Below are positions 8,222 through 17,318 of a stretch of 35,723 nucleotides of DNA, one piece after another. The stretch comes from Pseudomonadota bacterium (GTDB taxonomy: Bacteria > Pseudomonadota > Gammaproteobacteria > Burkholderiales > Rhodocyclaceae): assembly GCA_008501585.1 (NCBI GenBank), contig QQUN01000008.1, positions 1 to 35,723 of the forward strand, read 5' to 3'. The notes under the pieces are model-generated. The model saw only the letters and a program-made list of their open reading frames with translations, was not told the DNA's origin and did no database searches. The first letter of the stretch is position 1. Every line of letters starts with the position of its first letter. The translations under genes were made by a program, and so were the position numbers.

Positions 8222-8992
8222 TCAGTGGCCGATGATCTGGCTGAGAAAGAGCTGCGTCCGCTCGTTTTGCGGGTTGTTGAAGAACTCCTCGGGCGGGTTG
8301 CTTTCGACGATCTGGCCGCGGTCCATGAAGATGACCTTGTCGGCCACCGTCTTGGCAAAGCCCATTTCATGGGTCACGCACATCATGGTCATGCCGGATT
8401 CGGCCAACTCGATCATGACGTCGAGCACTTCCTTGATCATCTCGGGGTCGAGTGCCGAGGTCGGCTCATCGAACAGCATGATGCGCGGGTTCATGCACAG
8501 GCTGCGGGCAATCGCCACGCGCTGCTGCTGGCCGCCGGAGAGCTGTCCGGGGTACTTCTTGGCCTGGTCGGGAATCTTCACCCGCTCGAGGTATTGCATG
8601 CCGATGGCTTCGGCTTCCTTGCGCGGCATCTTGCGCACCCACATCGGTGCCAGCACGAGGTTCTCGAGCACCGTGAGGTGGGGGAACAGGTTGAAGTGCT
8701 GGAACACCATGCCGACTTCCTTGCGGATCTGTTCGATCTGGCGCAGGTCGGAGGTCAGCTCGGTACCGTCGACGATGATCTGCCCCTTCTGGTGTTCTTC
8801 GAGGCGGTTGATGCAGCGGATCATGGTCGACTTGCCCGAGCCCGAGGGGCCGCACACCACGATGCGCTCGCCCTTGGCCACTTGCAGGTTGATGTCCTTC
8901 AGGACATGGAATTTGTCATACCACTTGTTCACACCGCGAAGCTCGATCATCACTTCGTTGTCGGCGGTGCTCTTCGGAACGGCAGCTGTCAT
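8222..8992 (-). CDS. aapP: Polar amino-acid ABC transporter ATPase AapP
   Basis: The 256-residue ATPase powers the importer encoded just upstream. Walker A is GPSGSGKST (48-56), the Q-loop glutamine is Q98, the ABC signature LSGGQ is at 151-155, Walker B is IMLFDEP (171-177) and the switch histidine is H208. It belongs to the GlnQ/GltL/AapP polar amino-acid class. The ATG at 8992 is preferred because GGAG lies six bases upstream; the ATG at 8998 would abut that site. It is the last gene of the aapJQMP unit, 44 bases after aapM. Confidence 0.95.
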   Translation of the reverse strand: MTAAVPKSTADNEVMIELRGVNKWYDKFHVLKDINLQVAKGERIVVCGPSGSGKSTMIRCINRLEEHQKGQIIVDGTELTSDLRQIEQIRKEVGMVFQHFNLFPHLTVLENLVLAPMWVRKMPRKEAEAIGMQYLERVKIPDQAKKYPGQLSGGQQQRVAIARSLCMNPRIMLFDEPTSALDPEMIKEVLDVMIELAESGMTMMCVTHEMGFAKTVADKVIFMDRGQIVESNPPEEFFNNPQNERTQLFLSQIIGH

Positions 8993-9036
8993 GGCCATCT
9001 CCAATGTTGATTCAATAACGGGCGCGACCTTGTGGG

Positions 9037-10140
9037 TCAGCGCTTGTGCCCGGTGTGCAGCTTGCGTTCCAGCGACTGGCTGTAACGCGACATGGTGAAG
9101 CAGAAGATCCAGAACACGAAGGCGGTAAACACATAGCCCTCGGTGGAGTAGCCCAGCCAGTTCGGATCGTTCAGGGCGTTCTGAACCATGCCCAGCACAT
9201 CGAGCAAGCCAACGATGATGACCAGCGTCGTGTCCTTGAACAGGGCGATGAAGGTGTTCACGATGCCCGGGATCACGATCTTCAGTGCCTGCGGCAGGAT
9301 GATCAGGCCCATCTTCTTCCAGTAGCTCAGGCCCAGCGCATCGGCCGCTTCGTACTGCCCCTTCGGAATCGCCTGCAGGCCACCGCGCACCACTTCGGCG
9401 ATATACGCCGACTGGAACAGGGTGATGCCGATCAGCGCCCGCAGCAGCTTGTCGAAGCTGACGCCTTCGGGCAGGAACAGCGGCAGCATCACCGAGGACA
9501 TGAACAGCACGGTAATGAGCGGCACACCACGCCAGAACTCGATGAACAGAACGCACATCGACTTGACGGCCGGCATGTTGGTGGCCTGACGGCCCAGCGC
9601 CAGGATGATGCCCAGCGGCAAGGCGGCCACACAGCCCACCGAGGCCAGCAGCAGGGTCAGCGTGAGGCCGCCCCATTGCGACGTCTCGGTCTGCTCAAGG
9701 CCAAACACGCCGCCGAACAGCAGGATGAAGCCGAAGATCGGGAAGATGAAGATGACGAACAGGCCCAGCTTCACCTTGTGCCGGAAACCCTCGATGAACA
9801 ACGGCACCATGCAGGCAATCAACGCGATGTAGATCAGGTTGATCCGCCAGGTTTCGCTCTCCGGGAAGAAACCGTACATGAAGGTGGAGAAGCGGGCGCT
9901 GACAAACACCCAGCACGCGCCGCCGGAGGTGCACGCGTCGCGGCTGTCGCCGATCCAGTCGGCCTTGACGAACAGCCAGTTGATCAACGGCGGCAGCAGG
10001 GTTGCCAGCAGATAGATCGCGAACAGCGTCAGCAACGAGTTGATGGCGTTCGAGAACAGGTTGCGTCGTAGCCAGCCGATGGCCCCCACGGAGGCGGCGG
10101 GCGGCGGCAGATCGGGCAGTGGAGCAAAGTCATGGCTCAT
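9037..10140 (-). CDS. aapM: Polar amino-acid ABC transporter permease AapM
   Basis: The 367-residue inner-membrane permease has an N-terminal extension with several membrane helices before the transport domain, as known for AapM/BztC-like subunits. The conserved permease signature is [20 protein letters not shown], the EAA-type loop that docks on the ATPase. Its Cys-containing periplasmic segment ([10 protein letters not shown]) is also typical of this subfamily. The ATG at 10140 starts two bases after the aapQ stop and is preceded by GAGGGAG, so the two genes are translationally close. A TTG six bases upstream is less likely. Confidence 0.94.
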   Translation of the reverse strand: MSHDFAPLPDLPPPAASVGAIGWLRRNLFSNAINSLLTLFAIYLLATLLPPLINWLFVKADWIGDSRDACTSGGACWVFVSARFSTFMYGFFPESETWRINLIYIALIACMVPLFIEGFRHKVKLGLFVIFIFPIFGFILLFGGVFGLEQTETSQWGGLTLTLLLASVGCVAALPLGIILALGRQATNMPAVKSMCVLFIEFWRGVPLITVLFMSSVMLPLFLPEGVSFDKLLRALIGITLFQSAYIAEVVRGGLQAIPKGQYEAADALGLSYWKKMGLIILPQALKIVIPGIVNTFIALFKDTTLVIIVGLLDVLGMVQNALNDPNWLGYSTEGYVFTAFVFWIFCFTMSRYSQSLERKLHTGHKR

Positions 10141-10142
10141 GA

Positions 10143-11333
10143 TCAACGCTCCCTCAACGCCATCTTGGCGTTGTACCAGTTCATGAAGATGGAGATGATC
10201 AGGCTGAGCAGCAGATACACGCTCATCGTGATGGCGATGATCTCAACCGCCTGACCGGTCTGGTTGAGCGTGGTGCCGGCGAAGACCGCGACCAGGTCGG
10301 GGTAGCCGATGGCGGCGGCGAGCGACGAGTTCTTGGTCAGGTTGAGGTACTGGCTGGTCAGCGGCGGGATGATCACCCGCATGGCCTGCGGGATCACCAC
10401 CAGGCGCAGCGTCCAGCTCGGGCGCAGGCCCAGGGCGCTGGCCGCTTCGGTCTGCCCGTGCGACACGGCCTGGATGCCGCTTCGCACCGTTTCGGCGATG
10501 AACGCCGCGGTGTAGATCGACAGGGCCAGCGTCAACGCGAACAGCTCGGGGATGACCGCCACACCGCCCTGGAAGTTGAAGCCTTGCAGCGACGGATAGT
10601 CGAGGTGCATGGGCGAGCCGGTGGCGAAGAACACCAGCGCCGGCACACCGATCAGGATGGCCAGCGAGGCATATACCGTGTGGAACAGCTGGCCGGTGGC
10701 CTCGAAACGCTTGCGCGCCCAGCGCGCCAGGAAGATCACCGCCACGATCGAGCCGATGATGGCCAGCCCGGTGGCCATGAAACCGTCCTCGAACACCGGT
10801 GCCGGCAGATACAGGCCGCGATTGCTGAGGAACAAGGATTCGCCGACCGATAGGGCCTGGCGTGGTCCCGGCAGGTTGAAGCCGATGGCGTAGTACCAGA
10901 AGAAAATCTGCAGCAGCAGCGGGATGTTGCGGAAAATTTCGATATAGACCGCAGCCAGCTTGCTGATCAGCCAGTTGGACGACAGGCGCAACACGCCCAT
11001 GATGAAACCGATGATCGTGGCGAAGAAAACGCCCAGCGCAGACACCAGAATGGTGTTGAGCAGGCCGACCAGGAAGGTGCGTCCGTAGGTCGAGGTTTCG
11101 TTGTACTCGATCAGCGACTGGAGGATGCCGAAACCGGAGGCCCGGTCGAGAAAGCCGAAACCCGTCGAGATGCCGCGCAACTCCATGTTGTGGAGGGTGT
11201 TGCGCACGATGAAAAAGATAAACGCCGCAACGGTGATGCTGGCGAGAATCTGGAAAACCAGCGCTCTGAACTTGGGATCGGACAGAAGCCGTGGCTTGGC
11301 GGGGGTGTCCCGCTCGGAGCTTGCATCAGCCAT
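10143..11333 (-). CDS. aapQ: Polar amino-acid ABC transporter permease AapQ
   Basis: The 396-residue permease pairs with AapM. It has a cytoplasmic N-terminus, a first membrane helix at about 27-44, a large insertion between early helices (residues about 80-260) and the EAA loop VSHGQTEAASALGLRPSW near residue 290. NSSLAAAIGYPDL and the C-terminal helix complete the domain. The length and the long insertion match AapQ/BztB rather than shorter GlnP-like permeases. A CGAGG site precedes the ATG by about eight bases. The gene is separated from aapJ by a strong hairpin, which probably lowers permease expression relative to binding protein. Confidence 0.94.
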   Translation of the reverse strand: MADASSERDTPAKPRLLSDPKFRALVFQILASITVAAFIFFIVRNTLHNMELRGISTGFGFLDRASGFGILQSLIEYNETSTYGRTFLVGLLNTILVSALGVFFATIIGFIMGVLRLSSNWLISKLAAVYIEIFRNIPLLLQIFFWYYAIGFNLPGPRQALSVGESLFLSNRGLYLPAPVFEDGFMATGLAIIGSIVAVIFLARWARKRFEATGQLFHTVYASLAILIGVPALVFFATGSPMHLDYPSLQGFNFQGGVAVIPELFALTLALSIYTAAFIAETVRSGIQAVSHGQTEAASALGLRPSWTLRLVVIPQAMRVIIPPLTSQYLNLTKNSSLAAAIGYPDLVAVFAGTTLNQTGQAVEIIAITMSVYLLLSLIISIFMNWYNAKMALRER

Positions 11334-11364
11334 GGTATGCCTCGGACGGTTTGAGTGAGGAACC

Positions 11365-11395
11365 GGCCCGACGCGCCGCTCGGGCGCGCCGGGCC
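11365..11395 (-). terminator. aapJ-aapQ intercistronic hairpin (attenuator/mRNA stabiliser)
   Basis: A 13-base-pair stem with one G-T wobble encloses the loop 11378-11382 and sits ten bases upstream of the aapJ stop-to-aapQ gap's centre. It lacks a T tract on either strand. Such hairpins after binding-protein genes of importers commonly protect the upstream mRNA and let only part of transcription continue. That role is inferred here. Confidence 0.6.
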
Positions 11396-11405
11396 ACCGG
11401 CCGCC

Positions 11406-12431
11406 TTAGCGAATCGGCGGTGCGTACTGGATACCGCCTTTGTTCCACAGGGCATTCAAGCCACGGGAGATTTTCAGCGCGCTGCCTTCACCCACGTTGC
11501 GCTCGAACATTTCGCCGTAGTTCCCGACCTGCTTGATGATGTTGTAGGCCCACTTATCTTCGACGCCAAGGAACTCACCCTTCACGCCCTCGATACCGAG
11601 GATGCGGCGGATGTTGGGGTCGGCGCTCTTCATCATCTCGTCGACGTTCTTCATGGTCACGCCGGCTTCTTCGGCGTTGATCTGGGCGAACAGCGACCAG
11701 CGCACCAGGTTGAACCACTCGTCGTCACCCTGGCGCACAACCGGACCCAGCGGCTCCTTGGAGATGATCTCCGGCAGCACGATGGCGCTGCTCGGGTCGG
11801 ACAGCTTGATCCGCAGTGCGTACAGCTGCGACTGGTCGGAGGTCAGCATGTCGCAACGGCCGGCCTCGAAGGCTTTGACGGTTTCGTCCGAGCTATCGTA
11901 GGTGATGGCCTTGTACTCCATCTTGTTGGCACGGAAGTAGTCGGCCAGGTTCAGCTCGGTGGTGGTGCCGGCCTGGATGCACACCGCGGCGCCCGACAGC
12001 TCCTTGGCGCTCTTGACGCCCAGCTTCTTGCTGACCATGAAGCCCTGGCCGTCGTAGTAGTTCACGCCGGCAAAGTTCAGGCCCAGGCTGGTGTCGCGGG
12101 TGTAGGTCCAGGTGGTGTTACGCGGCAGCATGTCCACTTCGCCCGACTGCAGCGCGGTGAAACGCTCCTTGGCGTTGAGGGGGGTGTACTTGACTTTGGA
12201 GGCATCGCCGAACAGGGCAGCGGCAACGGCACGGCAGGCATCCACGTCGATGCCCTTCCAGTTGCCCTTGTCGTCGGTGGCCGAGAAGCCCGGCAGGCCG
12301 GTACTGACGCCGCACTGCACGAAACCCTTTTTCTTGACCGCATCAAAGGTCGCACCCGCAGAGGCGGAGCCGGCAATCATCAGGCCGACGGTGGCGGTCG
12401 CAGTCAATACGGAAATCCGCTTGAAGTTCAT
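11406..12431 (-). CDS. aapJ: Periplasmic amino-acid-binding protein AapJ
   Basis: The 341-residue solute-binding protein captures polar amino acids in the periplasm for AapQMP. A signal peptide occupies about residues 1-26 (cut near GSASA). The mature part opens with TFDAVKKKGFVQCGVSTGLPGFS and continues with GIDVDACRAVAAALFGD, both characteristic of the AapJ/BztA family. The length fits this larger family rather than about 250-residue HisJ types. The ATG at 12431 is supported by GGAGGA seven bases upstream. It leads the operon. Confidence 0.95.
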   Translation of the reverse strand: MNFKRISVLTATATVGLMIAGSASAGATFDAVKKKGFVQCGVSTGLPGFSATDDKGNWKGIDVDACRAVAAALFGDASKVKYTPLNAKERFTALQSGEVDMLPRNTTWTYTRDTSLGLNFAGVNYYDGQGFMVSKKLGVKSAKELSGAAVCIQAGTTTELNLADYFRANKMEYKAITYDSSDETVKAFEAGRCDMLTSDQSQLYALRIKLSDPSSAIVLPEIISKEPLGPVVRQGDDEWFNLVRWSLFAQINAEEAGVTMKNVDEMMKSADPNIRRILGIEGVKGEFLGVEDKWAYNIIKQVGNYGEMFERNVGEGSALKISRGLNALWNKGGIQYAPPIR

Positions 12432-12761
12432 CAATCATTCCTCCAGTTCTTGATCTGGTAAGCGTGGGAGCCAGGCTTTCGGATAGGCCTGGTCGGTCCA
12501 CTGGCATGCCGGCTCGTAGCCGGGCATACCCCTATTTAAACAACTGTTTGGCAGCAATACAACGCGCCACCGATGCGGAAAACCCTTATAAACACTGAGG
12601 TTCAGCCTCGTCGCGGGGCAAAATGCGGGGCCGCAGCAATGCTAAAGGCATGGCTGAAAACACCGCAGTGCACTGCAACAGATTTAGCTAAGCAGAATTG
12701 ATGCCAATCAAGGCGGACGGCTGTTTATTGCATGCCGCAGCACACAAAAACCGTTGAAGAT
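12432..12761. other. 330-base gap upstream of aapJ and downstream of ubiX
   Basis: No gene is seen. It must hold the aap operon promoter on the minus strand. A weak candidate is TTGTAT (12557-12562) with TAAATA (12533-12538) 18 bases apart. Two small inverted repeats lie in the transcribed leader: CCAGGC/GCCTGG (12471-12492) and CCGGCT/AGCCGG (about 12510-12524). The stretch is visibly AT-richer than the genes around it, as expected for a control region. A near-match to a sigma-54 promoter has wrong spacing. Confidence 0.5.
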
Positions 12762-13376
12762 TCAGTCGGTTTCGCCCCAGCGCGGCATCAGCGCATGGTC
12801 GATTCCGAGCTGGTCAAGGATGCGTGCAACAACGAAATCAATCACCGCCTGCACCGAGGTGGGGCGCGTATAGAAGCCCGGATTCGCCGGAAGGATGCAT
12901 ACGCCGAGCCGCGCCAGCTTGAGCATGTTCTCGAGGTGGATGGCCGAAAACGGCGTTTCGCGGGGCACCAGCACCAGCTTTCGCCCCTCCTTGATGACCA
13001 CGTCGGCGGCCCGCTCGATCAGATCCTGGCTCATGCCAGCGGCAATCGACGCCAGCCGTCCCATGGTGCAGGGGCACACCACCATCGCGTCGGGCGGGTT
13101 GGAGCCCGAGGCCGGCGGGGCAAACCAGGTTTCACGGCCGAACACCCGCAACTGCCCCGGCGCCGCCTTGAAGCGGGCCGACAGCTCGGCCTCGACCTCG
13201 GCGGCGCGCGAGGGCAGGTGCCAGTCCATCTCCTGCTGCGCCACCACCTGCGCCACCTGGCTGTAGAGCAGCCAGACCCGGTGCCCGGCGCCGAGCAGGC
13301 ATTCGACCAGGCGCACGCCATAGGCCATGCCGGAGGCGCCGGTGAAGGCCACGGTGATGGTGAGCGGCGAGGTCAT
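12762..13376 (-). CDS. ubiX: Flavin prenyltransferase UbiX
   Basis: The 204-residue enzyme attaches dimethylallyl to FMN to make prenylated FMN, the cofactor of UbiD-type decarboxylases. The N-terminal flavin loop FTGASGMAYG (11-20), the CPCTMGRLASIAAGMSQDLIERAADV region, the LVLVPRETPFSAIHLENMLKLARLG motif and the FYTRPTSVQAVIDFVVARILD C-terminus all match the family. The ATG at 13376 is chosen because it places the flavin loop correctly. It begins 11 bases after the binding-protein gene stop, so the two are probably co-transcribed. No ubiD partner is in the window. Confidence 0.95.
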   Translation of the reverse strand: MTSPLTITVAFTGASGMAYGVRLVECLLGAGHRVWLLYSQVAQVVAQQEMDWHLPSRAAEVEAELSARFKAAPGQLRVFGRETWFAPPASGSNPPDAMVVCPCTMGRLASIAAGMSQDLIERAADVVIKEGRKLVLVPRETPFSAIHLENMLKLARLGVCILPANPGFYTRPTSVQAVIDFVVARILDQLGIDHALMPRWGETD

Positions 13377-13387
13377 GGCAGGCGTCC

Positions 13388-14545
13388 TTATTGCAGATAG
13401 TCGCTGATCAACACCCATCGGCCCTGCGTGATGCGCGCGAGGCGGCCGACGCGGTTGCCGAGGTGCTCGGTGGCCGAGAAGCGGTATTCCGGGCTGCCGA
13501 AGAAGTCGCGCGTGGTATGCACGCTTTCCATGCCAGAGACAAAGCGCTCGGCGGTCAGCTCCCGCCCTGCTGCCTCCAGCCCCTGGATGAACACATCGGC
13601 CACGTTGTAGCCCATGGCGCTCCAGATGTTCGGCGCCGCGCCAAAGCGCTGGCGGTAGCGCTCGATCCAGTCGGCCAGCGCGCTGTTGGCGCCCTCGGCG
13701 TAGGGCAGCGGCATCACGCTCACGCCATACAAGCCCTCGACGGCCGCGCCGCCGAGCTCGTGGGTCTGCGCCGAATAGCCCGACGCCGTCACCAGCATGT
13801 CCACCGGCCAGCCGGTCTTGCGCGCCTCGCTCACCGCCGCCACGGTCTCGCGCACCACGGTGGCCAGCACCACCAGATCACACCCGGCCGCCCGCAGCCG
13901 GGCGATCTGGCTGGCAAAGTCGGTCGCGCCGCGCTTGTAGCCCACCGCCTCGACCAGCGCCATGCCACGCTGCGCCAGCCCGGCCTCGACACCCTTCTTC
14001 ACCTCGTGACCGTAGTCGTCGTCCTGGAACAGCAAGCCCACCCGGGTGTAGCCGCCGCGTGCCACCATCTCGCGCACCGCGGCGTTCATGTAGTCCTGAT
14101 AGGGCGCAAAGAGCTGGAACTTGAGCGGATGCAGCGGCGCATAGGTGGCCTGGTGCGGCGAAAAGGGGAACAGATGCGGCCGCCCGGCCTCTATCGCCAG
14201 CGGCATCGAGGCCATCACCACCGGCGTGCCGAGGTTGCCGACGAAGGCAAACACCTTGTCCCGCGAGAGCAGCTTGCGCGTGGCCAGCACCGCCCGCTTC
14301 GGGTCGTAGCCGCTGTCCTCGAAGCGCAGTTCAAGCTTGCGCCCATGCACGCCGCCACGGGCGTTGGCCTCCTCGAAACGCAGCAGCATGCCGTCGCGGA
14401 TCGGCGCGCCGAGCATGGCGATCGGCCCGGACAGATCCTGGATCGTGCCCACGCGAAGGGTGCTCGCCGTCACCCCCGGCTCGGCCAGCGCCGTGCCGCC
14501 GGCCAGCACACCCGCCATCAAGGCCATCAAGAATCGTCGCAGCAT
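13388..14545 (-). CDS. Branched-chain-type ABC transporter substrate-binding protein
   Basis: The 385-residue protein has a signal peptide (cut near ALAE, residue about 22). Its type-I periplasmic-binding fold belongs to the Leu/Ile/Val-binding (Peripla_BP_6) family: TLRVGTIQDLSGP, GAPIRDGMLLRFEEANARGGVHGR, VFAFVGNLGTP, and GLLFQDDDYGHEVKKGVEAG. Members bind branched-chain amino acids, amides, urea or aromatic compounds, so the ligand is open. GAGGGTGG precedes the ATG at 14545. The livH/livM permease genes lie 1.9 kb away on the same strand beyond a gene of opposite direction, and no ATPase gene is near. A GATAAT box at 14579-14584 with TTGAAT 19 bases upstream is a weak promoter candidate. 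Confidence 0.9.
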   Translation of the reverse strand: MLRRFLMALMAGVLAGGTALAEPGVTASTLRVGTIQDLSGPIAMLGAPIRDGMLLRFEEANARGGVHGRKLELRFEDSGYDPKRAVLATRKLLSRDKVFAFVGNLGTPVVMASMPLAIEAGRPHLFPFSPHQATYAPLHPLKFQLFAPYQDYMNAAVREMVARGGYTRVGLLFQDDDYGHEVKKGVEAGLAQRGMALVEAVGYKRGATDFASQIARLRAAGCDLVVLATVVRETVAAVSEARKTGWPVDMLVTASGYSAQTHELGGAAVEGLYGVSVMPLPYAEGANSALADWIERYRQRFGAAPNIWSAMGYNVADVFIQGLEAAGRELTAERFVSGMESVHTTRDFFGSPEYRFSATEHLGNRVGRLARITQGRWVLISDYLQ

Positions 14546-14646
14546 GCCACCCTCGCCGTGGTTGTTTTCCGAGGGGCCATTATCACGCCAAACCACCGGC
14601 TGCATTCAAGCCGTCGGCGCGTCACACCGCCGGCTTATGATGCCGT

Positions 14647-14652
14647 TATACT
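14647..14652 (+). promoter_or_regulatory. Probable -10 element of the DUF945 gene
   Basis: TATACT lies 55 bases upstream of the ATG at 14708 on the plus strand. The -35 region is poor (GTCACA at 14621-14626, 20-base spacing). The 14546-14707 gap is divergent and should also hold the binding-protein promoter. Confidence 0.4.
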
Positions 14653-14707
14653 CGCCGGCTGCGGCGCCAACGGAGCGCCCGGCACATTCACCATAGGATG
14701 CCCCCGC

Positions 14708-16147
14708 ATGAAGAAGTCCTGGCTCGCCCTGCTCGCCATTCCCGTCGTGGCCTACCCGGCCGCCGCCTGGTATCTGGGCTCACAAGTCGAATCCACGCTC
14801 GGCGCGCAATACCAGCAGGCCACCGCCCTGCCCTACCTGAAGGTCGTCGAGCGCACCTATGAGCACGGCGTGTTCAGCGCCACCGAGTCGGTCACCGTCG
14901 AACTGTTTGGCGCCATGCTGCAGATGATGCAGCAGGCCAACCCCGACGCGCCGCCCGCCGAGCCACTGCGCATCCGTTTCCGCTCGCAGATCCAGCACGG
15001 CCCCTTCGCCGGCGGTACGCTGGCCGCAGCGGTGGTCGACAGCGAACTGGTGCTCGACGCCAGCACTCAGGCGGAAGTCGCCAAGCTGTTCGGCCAGCAG
15101 TCGCCGCTCACCAGCCACACCGTGTTCAAGCTCGATGGCAGCGGCACCGCCACCGTGCTCAGCCCCGCCTTCGCCACGCAGTTCCCCAACCCCGACACCG
15201 GCGAAGCGGTGAGCATTGCCTGGGAAGGCATCCGCGCCAATGTCGACTTTGCCCCCGGCATGGCCCGCTACACCCTGAATGGCGACGCGCCCCGGCTGGA
15301 GGTCAAGGACCCGGCCGGCGCCCACATGGTGATGAGCGGCCTGCGCTTTACCGGCGAACAGCAGCGCCTGTTCGACGATGAACCCCTGCTCTTCTCGGGC
15401 ACGCAGCGCATCACCATCGACGCCGTGCAGATGAACGTCCCGGAGGAAGACCCTGGCCAGATCAGCTTCAAGCAGATCGCCTACGACGTTGACATGCCGG
15501 TCGAGGGCGACTTCATCGACATGGTCGCCAAAATGGGCGCCCAGACCGTCGACATCGGCGGCACCAACTACGGCCCCGCGCACTACGACGTCTCGCTCAA
15601 GCACCTGCATGCGCGCACCGTGGCCAAGCTCTACCGCGAGCTGCTCGCCGCCTACACCAGCCCCGCCATGATCGGCCCTAACGCCAACCCGCAGCTGGCG
15701 CTGGCGCCGCTCGCCGGGCCGGCCATGGAGCTGCTCGGCCACAACCCCGTCGTCGCCCTCGACCGCCTCAGCTTCAGCACCCCGCATGGCAACGCCCATC
15801 TCGACCTGCGCGCGGCGGCCCCCGGCATCACGCCCGACGCCATGGCCAACCCCGGCCAGCTCATGGCCGTGCTCGACGCCGGCGCCAACATCGCCCTGCC
15901 CGAAGCCCTGCTGCTCAGCCTGGCCAAGGACCGCGCCAGCGCCCAGCTGGCCGCCATGAGCGAGACCGGCACCGTCTCCGACGACGACCTGCAGATGGTC
16001 GCCGCCCAGTTCGAAGGCAAACTGCAGGAACTGAGCGGTCAGGGCTTCATCACCCGCGACGGCGGCGTGGTCAAATCCACCCTCGCCTTCCACGCCGGGC
16101 AGCTCACCGTCAACGGCAAACCCTTCAACCCCATGGCGATGCAATAA
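14708..16147 (+). CDS. DUF945 (YdgA-like) exported protein
   Basis: The 479-residue protein starts with a short cytoplasmic end (MKKSW) and one hydrophobic segment at about residues 4-20, acting as a signal anchor. Then comes the DUF945 pattern: WYLGSQVESTLGAQYQQ, a VERTYEHGVFSATES strand, and SQIQHGPFAGG, the hallmark of the YdgA group. The rest is beta-rich without clear motifs. The function of the family is not established; E. coli YdgA is an envelope protein. The ATG at 14708 is chosen because it begins the anchor and follows AGGA by about ten bases. It is the only plus-strand gene in this part, sitting between the Liv binding protein and the permeases. Confidence 0.85.
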   Translation: MKKSWLALLAIPVVAYPAAAWYLGSQVESTLGAQYQQATALPYLKVVERTYEHGVFSATESVTVELFGAMLQMMQQANPDAPPAEPLRIRFRSQIQHGPFAGGTLAAAVVDSELVLDASTQAEVAKLFGQQSPLTSHTVFKLDGSGTATVLSPAFATQFPNPDTGEAVSIAWEGIRANVDFAPGMARYTLNGDAPRLEVKDPAGAHMVMSGLRFTGEQQRLFDDEPLLFSGTQRITIDAVQMNVPEEDPGQISFKQIAYDVDMPVEGDFIDMVAKMGAQTVDIGGTNYGPAHYDVSLKHLHARTVAKLYRELLAAYTSPAMIGPNANPQLALAPLAGPAMELLGHNPVVALDRLSFSTPHGNAHLDLRAAAPGITPDAMANPGQLMAVLDAGANIALPEALLLSLAKDRASAQLAAMSETGTVSDDDLQMVAAQFEGKLQELSGQGFITRDGGVVKSTLAFHAGQLTVNGKPFNPMAMQ

Positions 16148-16167
16148 GCCCGCCACCGCCGCCGTCG

Positions 16168-16237
16168 GGTGGGCGGCTCGCCGCCCACCACGCATCGCGT
16201 GTGCGGGGAATGGCCGGTGGGCAGCAAGCTGCCCACC
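16168..16237. repeat. Two consecutive 10-bp palindromes (REP-like/bidirectional terminator)
   Basis: Two perfect inverted repeats with the same outer half follow the DUF945 gene. GGTGGGCGGC/GCCGCCCACC is at 16168-16189 and GGTGGGCAGC/GCTGCCCACC at 16216-16237, each with a two-base centre. A partial third copy (GCGGCTCGCCGCCCACCA) is at 16292-16309. The gap is between convergent genes, so they may end transcription both ways, although no T tract is present. The remainder of 16148-16400 shows nothing else. Confidence 0.75.
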
Positions 16238-16400
16238 CTACCAAGCCACGCCCCGAATGACCGCCGCCGACCTATCGCGCCGGCCGCCGTAGCGGCTCGC
16301 CGCCCACCAATCACCGCTTCTCCGGGAAATCACCGGTGATCAACCGAGCCGCCCCGACCGAGCACGCGCCGCGCTTCGGCCACAGTCCCGTTCCGCGCCG

Positions 16401-17318
16401 CTATCGCACCAGCCCCGCTGGCCGCCACAGCACCACCGCCACCAGCACCAGCCCGAACGCCACCAGCTCCAGCCCGGCCAGGTTCGCCACCCCGGCCGGC
16501 AAGGCGTCGCGCAGCAGCGCGATCAGCTGCGGCAGGGCCACGATCACCACCGCCCCCCACACCGCCCCCATCAAGCGGCTCGCACCGCCGACGAACACCA
16601 GCATCAGCAACTCGAACGACAACTGCAGGCCGAACTGCTCCGGGCTGAGGTAACCCAGCCAGTGCGCATACAGCGCGCCGGCCAGCGCACCGAGTCCGCC
16701 GCCCACCGCAAAGGCCAGCCACTTGGCGTGGGCCGTATCGACACCGCAAGCCGCCGCCGCGCCCTCATCGTCGCGCACCGCCCGCCACGCCCGGCCGACA
16801 CGCGAGTTCAGCAGCCGCCGGCAGGCCAGCAACGCCAGCACCAGCACCGCCGCGCTCGCGCCGAACTGGTGCCAGGGCTCGACCACCGCCCAGCCCGCCA
16901 GCGACAGCGGCGGCACGCTCAGGCCCGAGGCACCCCCGGTGACGCCGTCAAAGCGCACCAGCGCCTCCTCCACAATCAGCGCCACCGCCAGCGTACTCAT
17001 GCCGAAGGCCAGGCCGCCGAGCCGCCGCCCCGGCAGGCTCGCCAGCGCCCCCAGCAGCGCGCCCCCGGTAATCGCCACCACCAGCCCCACCAGCGGCGGC
17101 CCGCCCAGCGCCACCCAGCCGGCCTGCAGATACGCCCCGACGGCGAGAAACGCGCCATGGCCGAGCGAGATCTGCCCGCTCTGCCCGAGAATGATCACCA
17201 GCCCCAAGCCGGCGATGGCCCAGGTCGCCACAAACGCGAGCTGGCCGAGTCCGTAATCGGGCCCGAGCGTCAGCAGCGTGACACCCGCCAGCGCCAGCAA
17301 GGCGAGCGCCTGTCTCAT
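16401..17318 (-). CDS. livM: Branched-chain-type ABC transporter permease LivM
   Basis: The 305-residue inner-membrane permease has about nine hydrophobic helices and the LivM hallmarks: GLVIILGQSGQISLGHGAF near residue 40, GVTGGASGL in a periplasmic loop, and RAWRAVRDDEGAAAACGV, the cytoplasmic loop that meets the ATPase. Its ATG overlaps the livH stop by four bases (ATGA), so translation is coupled. No livG or livF follows; the next gene is convergent. The substrate class is set by the family only. Confidence 0.93.
   Translation of the reverse strand: MRQALALLALAGVTLLTLGPDYGLGQLAFVATWAIAGLGLVIILGQSGQISLGHGAFLAVGAYLQAGWVALGGPPLVGLVVAITGGALLGALASLPGRRLGGLAFGMSTLAVALIVEEALVRFDGVTGGASGLSVPPLSLAGWAVVEPWHQFGASAAVLVLALLACRRLLNSRVGRAWRAVRDDEGAAAACGVDTAHAKWLAFAVGGGLGALAGALYAHWLGYLSPEQFGLQLSFELLMLVFVGGASRLMGAVWGAVVIVALPQLIALLRDALPAGVANLAGLELVAFGLVLVAVVLWRPAGLVR

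Noticed and set aside
12551-12577. Possible sigma-54 promoter (TGGCGCG...TTGC) upstream of aapJ on the minus strand
   Set aside because: The distance between the GG and GC elements is 11 rather than the strictly required 10 bases, and the -24 box also has a mismatch.
14780-16195. A 471-codon minus-strand frame opposite the DUF945 gene
   Set aside because: Its composition is Gly/Gln/His/Val-rich shadow. The plus-strand frame has a signal anchor and family motifs.
16039-16314. A 91-codon minus-strand frame across the end of the DUF945 gene
   Set aside because: It runs through the palindromic repeats and the antisense of a certain gene, with no ribosome site and no recognisable motif.
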